A stretch of 64,000 nucleotides of DNA from Alteromonas sp. ALT199 (GCF_018619335.1 NZ_JAHHDX010000159.1:1-64000); one strand, 5' to 3'; counted from the first letter of the stretch, positions 25,303-35,736 are shown. A program made the numbers and translations. The notes: generated by a model not told the origin, from the letters alone.

Positions 25303-28300
25303 ATGAAAAAAATAACTAATTACCTTGCTTCGATTACGCTATTTAGCTGCATTGGCTTTTCTGCTTTTGGCGATGACCTTGATATATATCTAGGAAATTC
25401 TAGCAGTGCGGTTACATATAACCCAAATGTACTCTTTATCATGGACTCATCAGGTAGTATGGGGTCTTACGATAACACCAGCCAAACAAGAATGCTGCGA
25501 GTCCAAAACGCGCTCAAAGACGCCCTTCGTTCCGCCACAAATATCAATGCCGGGCTAATGCGCTTCTCCGATTATGGGGGGCCAATTCTTTATCCAATTC
25601 GCAATGTTGATGAGTCAGTACGCCCCGAGATTGTTATTTCGACGAACGATGAAGATCACGATGCCCATGAGATAAATGGAAGTGTGACCACTGAAAGTAA
25701 TGACTTGCTATTAAGTAGTGGCACTCAAACTGTGACTTCGGGTTTGCGTTTTACTGAATTAAATATTCCTCAAGGGGCTACTATTGTCAGTGCGAATATT
25801 CGCTTTACTTCAGAAAGGTTTAACGTAGCTGGGACTTCTCTCGTGTTTTCAGCGGAAGCATCCGCATCGAGCACCAAATTTTCCTCGAGCAATAACAATC
25901 TCAGTGTACGAACAAAAACAGCAGCAAATGTTGAATGGCTAACCGACAACAGCTTTCCCGCTTCAGGCGAGATCATTACCACGCCAGATATCAGTGAGGT
26001 CATACAAGAGGTTGTTGACTTATCTGCATGGTGTGGCGGAAAAAATATAAACATTCTAATTGAGGGCTCAAGTTCGGATACTGCTAGTGGGCGAGAAGTA
26101 AGGGCTAGTGATGTAGGGCAAAGCGGTGCGCCACAATTAGTTGTGTCTTACGATGATTCTACAGCGACAGGCTGCGTGCAAGGTGAGGGGATTTATCAGG
26201 TTGGTAACTCGAAAGATAACTCTGAGGAAAGTACTAATGGGTACCCCGCTACAGGTAGTGAGCTTACCTTTAGCTCTTCTTACAATGATTACATCGGCGT
26301 TCGTTTTAGGAATGTGAATATTCCACAGGGTGCAGAGGTAGCTGAAGCATATTTAGAGTTCACTGCCTATAGCACAAGAACCACCGGGAATCCGAGTATG
26401 CGAATACGCGGTGTAGCTAACGATGACGCGTCAGACTTCTATCCAAACCAGCGCTATCGTTTAAGGAATTTGCCAAAAACATCAGGTATTACTTGGTCAA
26501 TGCCTGATTTTTACAATAATAATACTTATCGAACGCCTGATATAAGCAGTATAGTTAAGCAAATAGTCGACCGTTCAGGCTGGCAGTCAGGCAATGATAT
26601 GGCATTTGTAATGGACGATTTTGCCTCATACCGAGGTGCGCACACCTACAACTCGCCGTCTAAGGCACCGAAGCTCGTTGTTAAATTTAATGGAGCAGCG
26701 ACGCCAGGCGCAACAGCATCGGTACGTGAACACTTAATAAGTAAGATTGACGAGTTGAGCGCAAACGGGTTTACTCCCATTGTTGATACGCTGTTAGAAG
26801 CTACAAACTACTACGGAGGTCGAAGCGTTGATTACGGCCGTAAACGTGGCGAGAATGGCGTTAGTAGCTCCGTTAGAAAAAGCACTAGGGTAAGTCATCG
26901 TAGTTCTTATATAGGCGCAGACTCAATTTTACCGTCAGGGTGTACAGAAGATAATTTATCTGACAGTGATTGTATTACCGAGCAAATTCCAACCCCTGCA
27001 ACGTACATCTCACCTGTGTCTGACTTACAGTGCCAAACCAACAATCATATTGTATTGCTCTCTGATGGTGAGGCAAACAACAACCATAGTGTTTCTAAAA
27101 TTCAGACCCTATTAGGTGAAAGCTGTACAGGTAGTGGTGGTGAAAAATGCGGCCTAGATCTAGTAAGAAACATTAGCGATACCTCTACATCAGTAATTGG
27201 TCCGAGAGTGATAACGCACACAATAGGTTTCGCGGCGAACAACACGGCCAATAATTTCCTTAATCAACTCGCTTTGCAAAGTGGTGGCGGCTTTTACCAA
27301 GCAGACAACAGCACCGAATTGCTCGAAGCTTTCAACACCATTTTACGCTCTGTAAAAGACGTGAATGCAACATTTGTCTCTCCTGGTGTTGCGGTGAACC
27401 AGCTAAATCGCCTTACTCACTTAGATGAGCTCTACTTCGCACTATTTAAACCGAGTGAAGGTGCAATATGGCCTGGCAACCTAAAGCGCTACCGGTTAAG
27501 TGGAGACGAAATTCTCGATAAGAATAGTCATACTGCGGTGGATAGTGAAACAGGCTTCTTTGCTGAAAATTCGCATAGCTACTGGTCGACACTTGCTGAT
27601 GGAAGTGAGGTGAGCGAGGGTGGTGCCGCAAGCCGATTGGGAATAAACCGCAATGTTTATGTGTTTGACGGCGTAGGGGCGATTGTGGATGAAGATAACG
27701 CCCTTCATGAAGACAACTCATCAATCACTACCGCAGATTTAGCTATTCAAAGTGAAACTGATGCCAGTGATTTGAGAGAAGCGATATTAAAATGGGCACG
27801 TGGTGTCGATGTGAAAGACAGTAATGGTGACGGTAGTACAAGTGACTATAGAACCCAAATGGGCGACCCTATTCATTCGCAGCCTATTATCGTTAATTAC
27901 GGTAATAACGACTCGGCCATATTTGTCGCGACTAACCAAGGCATGCTTCATTCGTTTGATACAGCTACAGGCGAAGAGAACTTTGCCATAATGCCAAAAG
28001 AGCTACTACAAAATTTACACCACTTCTATAAAGATACCCCATCGTTAGACCATGAATATGGGCTGGATGGTGATATGGTCCTAAGGACTGTAGATGACAA
28101 AAAGTATCTTTATGTAGGCATGCGTAGAGGCGGTAGAAACTATTATGTATTTGATGTCACCGCTAAAGACTCTCCTAAGCTTAAGTTTCAACTGACAGGT
28201 GGTGAAGGGGAGCTAAGTAAGCTTGGTCAAACCTGGTCAAGACCTACCATTACCGAAGTAAACATGGGTGGCCAAGTAAAAAATGTAATGATTGTTGGTG

Positions 28301-29370
28301 GCGGGTACGATGATGCTCAGGATGATCGTTCGTTAAGAGCTAATGATGTAGTTGGCAATGCTATTTACATGTTCGATGCTGATACTGGAAGTTTGTTATG
28401 GCATGCAAGTAACGCCGATTCTGACCTTAATTTGACTAATATGACCTACAGTATTCCGGGGCGAATTTCTGTAATTGATAGAGATAACGACGGACAAGCT
28501 GACCATATGTATGTTGCTGACACGGGCGGCCAGCTATTTCGCCTAGACATCTACAACGGTAAATCTGGCGCTGATTTTATAAAAGGTGCGCGTATTGCTG
28601 ATTTCGGTGGTGATACTGAAGAAACCAATCGTCGCTTTTACTATGGTCCGGATGTATCTGAAATCGCATTAGGTGATGAATTGTACTATGCCGTTGCGCT
28701 AGGTAGCGGATGGCGAGCATCTCCACTAGATACGGTAGTAGAAGATAATTTCTATATGCTTAAAGATACTGGCGTATTTAATCGGGATGCAAGTGGCAAT
28801 TTCACTTATATGACGACTGTGACTGAGAGCAAAATGTATAACGCGACCAGTCACGCACTAAATAGTAGTGATGAAAGTGAGCGTGCGCTAGCTGCGGCTG
28901 CGTTTGCCAATAAAGATGGATGGTATTTGAACTTAACAACGAATGGTGAAAAAGTACTTTCGTCACCGTTGATCATAGATTACAAGGTGTTTTTTACTAC
29001 TTATGTTCCTGCTGTTAGTAGTACCAGCGCCTGTGCACCACCTACCGGCAACAGTCGTGCGTATCTCGTCAGTATGTTCAATGGGAATGCTGTGACCGAT
29101 GTTAACAATGACGGTGATGTAAATGCTGATGACCGCACAACCGACTTGAAGCAAACGGGGATTGCACCTGAAACCAAAATACTCATAGAAGATATTGTTA
29201 GCCCTGTTGTATGTTTAGGGACTGAGTGTGTGTCGGCAGTAATAGAAGTCGATGAAGACGGTAATGACGTAGCCTGTGCCAGCGCATTTGAATGTTTGGC
29301 TGAAAATATATACGGAAGATTTGAACGTATTCAGCGCGGTAGTTGGCATTCAGAAACAGAAAGGGAATGA
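25303..29370 (+). CDS. pilY1: Type IV pilus tip adhesin/biogenesis factor PilY1
   Basis: This 1355-residue secreted protein has a signal peptide (about 1-22). A von Willebrand A domain starts with VLFIMDSSGSMGS (metal-site residues 48-52) and resumes at about 480-690 with HIVLLSDGEANNN. Two similar beta-rich modules (about 125-285 and 296-464) are inserted between these parts. The C-terminal PilC/PilY1 beta-propeller (about 850-1200) has FVATNQGMLHSFD and the calcium-loop-like DRDNDGQAD at 1059-1067. PilY1 controls pilus extension, adhesion and surface sensing. It lies between pilX and pilE. The double insertion is the odd feature. Confidence 0.94.
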   Translation: MKKITNYLASITLFSCIGFSAFGDDLDIYLGNSSSAVTYNPNVLFIMDSSGSMGSYDNTSQTRMLRVQNALKDALRSATNINAGLMRFSDYGGPILYPIRNVDESVRPEIVISTNDEDHDAHEINGSVTTESNDLLLSSGTQTVTSGLRFTELNIPQGATIVSANIRFTSERFNVAGTSLVFSAEASASSTKFSSSNNNLSVRTKTAANVEWLTDNSFPASGEIITTPDISEVIQEVVDLSAWCGGKNINILIEGSSSDTASGREVRASDVGQSGAPQLVVSYDDSTATGCVQGEGIYQVGNSKDNSEESTNGYPATGSELTFSSSYNDYIGVRFRNVNIPQGAEVAEAYLEFTAYSTRTTGNPSMRIRGVANDDASDFYPNQRYRLRNLPKTSGITWSMPDFYNNNTYRTPDISSIVKQIVDRSGWQSGNDMAFVMDDFASYRGAHTYNSPSKAPKLVVKFNGAATPGATASVREHLISKIDELSANGFTPIVDTLLEATNYYGGRSVDYGRKRGENGVSSSVRKSTRVSHRSSYIGADSILPSGCTEDNLSDSDCITEQIPTPATYISPVSDLQCQTNNHIVLLSDGEANNNHSVSKIQTLLGESCTGSGGEKCGLDLVRNISDTSTSVIGPRVITHTIGFAANNTANNFLNQLALQSGGGFYQADNSTELLEAFNTILRSVKDVNATFVSPGVAVNQLNRLTHLDELYFALFKPSEGAIWPGNLKRYRLSGDEILDKNSHTAVDSETGFFAENSHSYWSTLADGSEVSEGGAASRLGINRNVYVFDGVGAIVDEDNALHEDNSSITTADLAIQSETDASDLREAILKWARGVDVKDSNGDGSTSDYRTQMGDPIHSQPIIVNYGNNDSAIFVATNQGMLHSFDTATGEENFAIMPKELLQNLHHFYKDTPSLDHEYGLDGDMVLRTVDDKKYLYVGMRRGGRNYYVFDVTAKDSPKLKFQLTGGEGELSKLGQTWSRPTITEVNMGGQVKNVMIVGGGYDDAQDDRSLRANDVVGNAIYMFDADTGSLLWHASNADSDLNLTNMTYSIPGRISVIDRDNDGQADHMYVADTGGQLFRLDIYNGKSGADFIKGARIADFGGDTEETNRRFYYGPDVSEIALGDELYYAVALGSGWRASPLDTVVEDNFYMLKDTGVFNRDASGNFTYMTTVTESKMYNATSHALNSSDESERALAAAAFANKDGWYLNLTTNGEKVLSSPLIIDYKVFFTTYVPAVSSTSACAPPTGNSRAYLVSMFNGNAVTDVNNDGDVNADDRTTDLKQTGIAPETKILIEDIVSPVVCLGTECVSAVIEVDEDGNDVACASAFECLAENIYGRFERIQRGSWHSETERE

Positions 29371-29372
29371 TA

Positions 29373-29837
29373 ATGAAGGTAAAAATGCACTTGAGGGGCT
29401 TTTCACTTATTGAACTTATGATTGTGGTGGCTATTGTTGGAATAATCGCCGCCATTGCCTATCCGTCGTATCAGGGCGTTATTGCTGATGGCTATCGCGG
29501 TACAGGTCAGGCAGATTTACTAGGCTTAGCGTCCGCAATGGAGCGTCATCACAGTGGCTCTTTTAGTTACAAAGGTGCTGGGGCTAGTGGCGGCGACACG
29601 GGGGCACCTTCAATTTTCTCAACGCACTCTCCGTCTTCTGAACCAGCGGCAAACCGTCGTTATAATTTAACTATTCAATCTGCAAGTGCGACCGATTATG
29701 AATTGAGGGCAACCCCTGTAACGGGTTCAGGTCAAGCGGCAGATGGAACCTTGTTTTACTTTAGCGATGGAAGAAAAGGGTGGGACAAAAACAATAATGG
29801 CTCTCTTGATTCCAGTGAGTTTTGCTGGTCTTGTTAA
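29373..29837 (+). CDS. pilE: Type IV minor pilin PilE
   Basis: The leader KVKMHLRG precedes FSLIELMIVVAIVGIIAAIAYPSYQ, the canonical pilin N-terminus with Glu5. The 154-residue protein ends with the EF-hand-like loop DKNNNGSLDSSE and a Cys-Trp-Ser-Cys tail. I chose the ATG at 29373 because AAGGGA lies six bases upstream. The ATG at 29367 overlaps the pilY1 stop but has the ribosome site too close. It completes the pilVWXY1E cluster. It is a minor pilin by context, not the major pilin. Confidence 0.87.
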   Translation: MKVKMHLRGFSLIELMIVVAIVGIIAAIAYPSYQGVIADGYRGTGQADLLGLASAMERHHSGSFSYKGAGASGGDTGAPSIFSTHSPSSEPAANRRYNLTIQSASATDYELRATPVTGSGQAADGTLFYFSDGRKGWDKNNNGSLDSSEFCWSC

Positions 29838-29863
29838 TATTTAACTAGTGCACCTCATTATTG

Positions 29864-29893
29864 CACCTTAGCAAAATATAACGCGCTAAGGTG
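29864..29893. terminator. Hairpin between convergent pilin operons
   Basis: The perfect nine-base stem CACCTTAGC with GCTAAGGTG, with a 12-base AT-rich loop, lies between pilE and the last gene of the minus-strand pilin operon and overlaps that gene's stop codon. No T-run follows on either strand. Confidence 0.4.
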
Positions 29894-30227
29894 TGATGGT
29901 TGGAATACCAAATACGGCTATATCCTCCCAGCGTTGCTCTACGTTATCTTGCGTGAGAGCCAATTTCGCAGTATTTAACAATTGTATTTGTTCGCCTTGT
30001 GACTTTAACGTTGCCTGCCAAAGCACCCGTGTTTTAATTTCGCTTGAAAGTAGATAAGTACTAGAGGTCATGAAAATAAAAAGGGCAATGAGTACCTCTA
30101 TTAACACTCCGCCGTTACATGCAATGCATGGGGGAGAGTTTGAGCTATCATTTTTACGTGCAGTAAAGGGCGTAACTGCCAATACGCTTTTGAATTCTCT
30201 TTGTTGCAGCTTTTTAATTGATGTCAT
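29886..30227 (-). CDS. Prepilin-like protein, PilV/PpdC type (second minor-pilin set)
   Basis: This 113-residue protein has a long basic leader (about 39 residues) ending NG, then GVLIEVLIALFIFMTSSTYLLSSEIKTRVLW, with Glu at +5. Its place as fourth gene after GspH-, PilW- and PilX-like genes matches ppdC of the enterobacterial ppdA-ppdB-ygdB-ppdC operon. The globular part is short, about 45 residues. AGGA lies eight bases before the ATG. It overlaps the gene upstream by 14 bases. Confidence 0.72.
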   Translation of the reverse strand: MTSIKKLQQREFKSVLAVTPFTARKNDSSNSPPCIACNGGVLIEVLIALFIFMTSSTYLLSSEIKTRVLWQATLKSQGEQIQLLNTAKLALTQDNVEQRWEDIAVFGIPTITP

Positions 30228-31146
30228 ACCAGGTTCCTGGAACAGGGATTATTTTTGCCATTTGAGTGCTAGCTTGTAGATTGCTAAGTACTTGCGCTGA
30301 AGGCGTCAATAGGCCATAAATTTGCTTTTGTAACTGAGTGTTAGATACAAATGCGCCTTTAATTGAACTTGAATGTGCCAGATGAAGTTCATGAGTAGCA
30401 CTGGTTGTGGAGAGCATGATGATTAGCCCAAAAAAATGGGTATTCGTACTTAAAGTAAGGTCTCCATCTACCACAATTAACAAGGCAGGCGCTAAACTTG
30501 ATGTATGTGTTAGGTCACTACCGGCTAAAACGCAGTCACCATTTATCCAATAGACGCTGGCATCTACCAAGTTGTAGCAATGAGAAGCTGTCACACTTTT
30601 TGGAAAAAATGCTGCACTTAGCTCGGGCACACTACGATTAAACAACCATTGTGTTAGCTGGTTATCCCATGAAAATAGCTGAGCTGCGGTGGGCAGCCTA
30701 AAAAGGGCAGGGTAGCGAAGAAAACTAGCTTTATATTTAATGTTTTCTGCATTGTGAGAAACGCTTACTTCGTAGTGGGTGAGAAGCTGCTGTCCAGCAC
30801 CCTTTAGGCTTTCTTCATGTACTGTGGTTGATATAAAGGGCTTATTTGATGTGTTTAGTGCCGTTGAAACGCTTTGCGTTCGAAGTGCCGTCGCCACCTC
30901 TTTAAGGTGATTTTTTAATATTGAGTGAGAGCTTACTGTATCTTGTCTGACTTTCTGTATGGCATAGTATTGCTGAACATTTTGCGAAGTAGTTATGGTC
31001 GTAAAAGTCACCACACTCAGTAGTATGGCGACAATGGCTAGGACCGCCATACCTTGTTGCTTCGCTTTTAAAAAGTAAGGCTTACACTTAAAAATTTGTG
31101 TGTATGAGGTAATAGATTTCCATTTTACTTTCTCTTTATCTCTCAT
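30214..31146 (-). CDS. Prepilin-like protein, PilX/YgdB type (second minor-pilin set)
   Basis: This 310-residue protein has a basic leader ending KAKQQG, then MAVLAIVAILLSVVTFTTITTSQ. Like PilX and YgdB, it lacks Glu5. The globular part is larger than usual for PilX and is not recognised. It includes a beta-rich stretch (about 210-275) with regularly spaced small residues, of the kind seen in DUF2509-like or polymer-forming folds; that is a guess. GGAG lies eight bases before the ATG. It overlaps its upstream neighbour by 11 bases. Confidence 0.7.
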   Translation of the reverse strand: MRDKEKVKWKSITSYTQIFKCKPYFLKAKQQGMAVLAIVAILLSVVTFTTITTSQNVQQYYAIQKVRQDTVSSHSILKNHLKEVATALRTQSVSTALNTSNKPFISTTVHEESLKGAGQQLLTHYEVSVSHNAENIKYKASFLRYPALFRLPTAAQLFSWDNQLTQWLFNRSVPELSAAFFPKSVTASHCYNLVDASVYWINGDCVLAGSDLTHTSSLAPALLIVVDGDLTLSTNTHFFGLIIMLSTTSATHELHLAHSSSIKGAFVSNTQLQKQIYGLLTPSAQVLSNLQASTQMAKIIPVPGTWYDIN

Positions 31147-31780
31147 TAACCGTCTCCACCACGAACGTTTTATTTGTTACTACATTTGGGTTTATCAGAC
31201 TCTGTAGGCTTATGTTAATTTCATAAGCCGCGCCCCAGCTATTTTTGTGCAATGCGTTTACAGCAAATTGGGTCACTTCGACAGTATTTGGGTCGGTCAA
31301 GTCAAACCATCCACCTTGCGCACAGGTTTTTCCTCCAACTCTATATTCAATTGACTTATCGTGTAGTCGGTACCCAAACAGTTCGTCCTGCGCCGCAGAA
31401 ATGACGCCGCTGCGGTTTTTATCATAGGAAAACGTAATGCAGCTATTAGGTGTTTCACCAGCTCGGTGTCCAAGAGTCACGTTTTGCAGTGAATAGCTGG
31501 TACTAGCAAGAGTTAAAAACGGCGTAAGCGTGCTGCTGTTTTCAATAAATCCTGCTCTGCTTAAATGCCGCGAAATAGTATCTTGTAGTGCTCGGGCGTC
31601 TTCTTCTATTGCGGTAGCATGTTGTAGTGACGATAAGCTAACGTGAGACTGTACACTGTAGGTCGTTAGTGCTGCTATCAGTATGCCCGATAAAGTGCAG
31701 GCCACCATAAGCTCTGTAATACTATAGCCACCAATTTTATTTGTATTTAAGCCGTTTAAAGTATTTGGAAAGGCTAGCAT
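31136..31780 (-). CDS. Prepilin-like protein, PilW/PpdB type (second minor-pilin set)
   Basis: This 214-residue protein has leader NTNKIGG and then YSITELMVACTLSGILIAALTT, with Glu at +5 after the second Gly. The EEDARALQDTISRHLSRAGF helix matches the PilW/GspJ family. The loop DKNRSGVISAAQDE resembles a calcium-binding EF-hand loop. It overlaps the upstream FimT-like gene by seven bases. It is second in a four-gene operon that mirrors ppdA-ppdB-ygdB-ppdC. Confidence 0.75.
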   Translation of the reverse strand: MLAFPNTLNGLNTNKIGGYSITELMVACTLSGILIAALTTYSVQSHVSLSSLQHATAIEEDARALQDTISRHLSRAGFIENSSTLTPFLTLASTSYSLQNVTLGHRAGETPNSCITFSYDKNRSGVISAAQDELFGYRLHDKSIEYRVGGKTCAQGGWFDLTDPNTVEVTQFAVNALHKNSWGAAYEINISLQSLINPNVVTNKTFVVETVNER

Positions 31781-32328
31781 AGCGTGATACCTGTAATGCG
31801 TTGCTCGCTACATAACTTCACGCGACCCAGAGGACTAATGGTGACTTTTGCATCAAAATGATGACTGGACAGCTTAAACGTGGTGGCGCTGCCGAAATTA
31901 AGTGTACCGTGTTGATTGAAGGCTACGGTTTTGTCTTTGGCGTTTAATGTTGTTAGCTTTGAGTTCCATTTTGCCGGGATTTCCCAAAACGCGGCGTTAT
32001 TTACCGCGCAGTTTGGGTATGTTGAACAGGTGCAGTTTTCATCGTCACTGATTATTACGCAACTCGCATGTTCAAATTTTGTGATTAGGTAATAGGGCTT
32101 TTTTTGGGTTAGCGCATAAATACGCGCTTGCTTTGCAGAGTTGGCTAATTGCGAAGAGAAATGCTTGAAATCGTTTTGTTCTAGCCACGTTTGAAATGAC
32201 GGAACCGCGCTTACCGACAATATACTTGTAAGACATATTACGATAAGTAACTCAATGAGCGACATGCCTTTTGCGCGCTTGTACCCATTATCTTTTCTTT
32301 TTTTAATTTTTCCCTTGGGAAAAGCCAT
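31774..32328 (-). CDS. Prepilin-like protein, GspH/FimT/PpdA type (second minor-pilin set)
   Basis: This 184-residue protein has leader RAKG and mature MSLIELLIVICLTSILSVSAVPSFQTW, then LANSAKQARIYALTQKKPY as in GspH/FimT proteins. It is first of the four-gene minus-strand operon and is divergent from the pilin-like gene at 32407. GGA lies seven bases before the ATG. It contains a cysteine cluster (CVIISDDENCTCSTYPNC) that may form disulfides. Confidence 0.75.
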   Translation of the reverse strand: MAFPKGKIKKRKDNGYKRAKGMSLIELLIVICLTSILSVSAVPSFQTWLEQNDFKHFSSQLANSAKQARIYALTQKKPYYLITKFEHASCVIISDDENCTCSTYPNCAVNNAAFWEIPAKWNSKLTTLNAKDKTVAFNQHGTLNFGSATTFKLSSHHFDAKVTISPLGRVKLCSEQRITGITLC

Positions 32329-32406
32329 GCGTAAGTCCAGTAATAGTGCTAGAGCTAAATTGATAGGCTTAATGTACTGAAAAACTTAACAAGAGAAAGC
32401 TGTACT

Positions 32407-32862
32407 ATGGAAGGGAATGGCATTGGGTTAGAAAATCGAATTTCTAAGGCTGGATTTACGCTAGTTGAGGCATTAACTGTGCTGGTTATTGTTAGTGTAT
32501 TAAGTTTAGTTAGTACAACAGCGATAATTTCAAGTTGGCAGTTAAGCCAAGTAAATCAAGTTAAAGCGTACTTGTTATCAATACAGTCAATGCAGTCAAG
32601 AAGTTGGTTAGAGTCAGGTGTTTATTTACCGTTAACTGCTCTGCCTCAAGCTAATATCGACAAAGTCAGTATTGTACAAACGATGAGTCAAAGTGGTGAA
32701 TATGAAGTGGCAGCTACGCTATTGTTTAAAAAGCAAAATGACAGTTGTAGGATTATAAAATTAGTGAAACGTCTTTGGCCCCAAAAGGGTGCTGGTAGTA
32801 ACGTAAAAATCCCTGCCTATCAACTGCGTATACTAACATCGGCCAGTAAGTGTGAGCTCTAA
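32407..32862 (+). CDS. Type IV pilin-like protein, lone copy
   Basis: This 151-residue protein has leader RISKAG and mature FTLVEALTVLVIVSVLSLVSTTAIIS, with Glu5. The globular domain is not recognised; it has two cysteines (CRII and SKCEL) near the end, resembling the disulfide-bounded D-region of pilins. It is divergent from the minus-strand set and convergent, with a nine-base gap, with the FimT-like gene at 32872. The leader is longer than in pilE. Confidence 0.7.
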   Translation: MEGNGIGLENRISKAGFTLVEALTVLVIVSVLSLVSTTAIISSWQLSQVNQVKAYLLSIQSMQSRSWLESGVYLPLTALPQANIDKVSIVQTMSQSGEYEVAATLLFKKQNDSCRIIKLVKRLWPQKGAGSNVKIPAYQLRILTSASKCEL

Positions 32863-32871
32863 CTACGGCAA

Positions 32872-33453
32872 TTAACTACAGGCTAACGCATCGCCATTTA
32901 GGTCTTCTTTCGTTCCATCGCCATTGCTGTCTACAGCCACCGAGATTCTGCCGTACAGCGAGAGTAATAGGGCAGATGCATAATCGGTATCATTATCCTT
33001 TGGACACAGCGTAATTGTGGCGGCCTTATCTATACCACCTTGCTCATCAAATACTAAACTCCCTGTTATCCCATAAATAGCGTTTGCTGAATTTAGCGGA
33101 TCACTTGCAACAATTAGTGTCTCGCTACTATCGCGACTACCATTCCCGTTAGCGTCAACAAACACCATTTTTGCCTTCTTCCAGCTACTTGTGCATGCAG
33201 TGTAATTTTCTGTTGGGCATAAGACTACGCTCGCTTGTTCATCGACAGCGGTGAATCTGGCGCGCTGCGCCACTGCACTTAAATTATTTAAATCTGAAGT
33301 GATTCTATTTTTGATTAGAATGCTTTGTATACTGGGCGCCACAGTTGTAAGAATAATGGCAAGCACGGCAACGGCAACCAGCATTTCCAGCAGCGTAAGC
33401 CCTTTTTGATTAACAAGTGCTTTTGGATATATTTTTAATCTTGTTCTTATCAT
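32872..33453 (-). CDS. GspH/FimT-family minor pilin (FimT/FimU-like)
   Basis: This 193-residue prepilin has leader VNQKG and mature LTLLEMLVAVAVLAIILTTVAPSIQ. The typical FimT/FimU features are LSAVAQRARFTAVDEQASVVLCP and MVFVDANGNGSRDSSETLIVAS. A second loop near the end, DSNGDGTKEDLNGD, also looks calcium-binding. In Pseudomonas fimU heads the pilVWXY1E operon. Here the only FimU-like gene is separated and inverted, so it may still supply that set in trans. Confidence 0.82.
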   Translation of the reverse strand: MIRTRLKIYPKALVNQKGLTLLEMLVAVAVLAIILTTVAPSIQSILIKNRITSDLNNLSAVAQRARFTAVDEQASVVLCPTENYTACTSSWKKAKMVFVDANGNGSRDSSETLIVASDPLNSANAIYGITGSLVFDEQGGIDKAATITLCPKDNDTDYASALLLSLYGRISVAVDSNGDGTKEDLNGDALACS

Positions 33454-33910
33454 TGTGAGACTGCTATTTTCCGAATTTTTCTAAATTTTTACTTATGAGT
33501 CGCGCCATACAAACCGCTGGTAAAATTGTTGCTCTTAGGGTGTCTAAGCCTCTAGGGCTGCTTTGAGCAAAAAACTTGTTCACCTTCAATTTACTTTTTT
33601 ATTCTGTCTTCGATGTAACGATACTACGCGATAAATATACATTACTGGCCCATTTTTTAGGGTAAACTAAAATACAGTAGCTAAGGTATGTTTTACCGTG
33701 ATATCGAATAGTTGACCATACGCCTTACGGTTAACTATTTCACACAATCGGTGCCTACGCTTAAAAACAATAAAATAAAGTTCCTTTGCACTTTCTGTTG
33801 TACAGCAAGTGCAAGGTAAATCAAATAGATGCGAGGATACCACTAACATCTGACGTGATATTGTCGTAGAATCGAGTTCCAGGACGCCTCAAAAATACGT
33901 GGATATTACA
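33454..33910. other. Intergenic region upstream of nadE
   Basis: About 450 bases between the FimT-like gene and nadE, which are divergent. I see no supported gene, repeat or clear promoter. Confidence 0.4.
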
Positions 33911-35088
<1,178 letters not shown>

Positions 35089-35108
35089 AACCTGATTTTA
35101 TAGCGCAT

Positions 35109-35136
35109 AAAAAAGGGAGCCGTTGGCTCCCTTTTT
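35109..35136. terminator. Bidirectional terminator between glnB and slyD
   Basis: AAAAAGGGAGCC and GGCTCCCTTTTT form a perfect stem with a three-base loop, flanked by A- and T-runs. It serves the convergent glnB and slyD genes. Confidence 0.92.
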
Positions 35137-35156
35137 CGGTACTTTTTAACCCAAAT

Positions 35157-35672
35157 TTAGTGCTTATCTTCCGAGCACTCACCTGTTTTCGGGTCACAGC
35201 AGCTGCTTTCTTCTTGGTGCACATGACCGTGCTCAAGTTCTTCTTTCGTCGCATCACGCACGTCAACAACTGTTACATCAAATGTTAACGGGATACCGGC
35301 TAGCGGATGGTTACCATCAACAACAACTTCTTCATCAGTTGTTTCGATGATAATTACCGACTGCTCACCTTGCGGAGTATTCGCGCGGAAGGACATACCC
35401 ACTTCAACGTCCATACCGTCGAACATTGAACGAGGAACAGTTTGCACTAGCTCATCAACACGTTCGCCGTAGGCTTTTTCAGGGGTTACAGAAACGTTGA
35501 AGCTATCTTCTTTAGATTTACCGATAAGTGAATCTTCTAGTCCTTCAATTAAGAAGCGACGACCTAATAATACAACTAGCGGTGCTTTCCCTTCTGAAGA
35601 GTCTAGCGTTGTGCCGTCTTCGGTAGATACGGTGTAGTGTAGCGTTACAACGCTGTCAGAAGTAATTGTCAT
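35157..35672 (-). CDS. slyD: FKBP-type peptidyl-prolyl isomerase SlyD-like
   Basis: This 171-residue FKBP has an insert-in-flap domain. It begins VVTLHYTVSTEDGTTLDSS; GNHPLAGIPLTFDVTVVDVRDAT marks the end of the catalytic domain. The tail, HGHVHQEESSCC then CDPKTGECSED, is His- and Cys-rich like the nickel-binding tail of SlyD, though shorter. SlyD acts as an isomerase and chaperone and helps [NiFe]-hydrogenase maturation where that enzyme exists; no hydrogenase genes are visible here. Confidence 0.87.
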   Translation of the reverse strand: MTITSDSVVTLHYTVSTEDGTTLDSSEGKAPLVVLLGRRFLIEGLEDSLIGKSKEDSFNVSVTPEKAYGERVDELVQTVPRSMFDGMDVEVGMSFRANTPQGEQSVIIIETTDEEVVVDGNHPLAGIPLTFDVTVVDVRDATKEELEHGHVHQEESSCCDPKTGECSEDKH

Positions 35673-35736
35673 AACAAATCCTATCTTGGCCCTATTGATA
35701 AAAAGAAGGGCAATAAATGAATACAGTAAAAACTGC

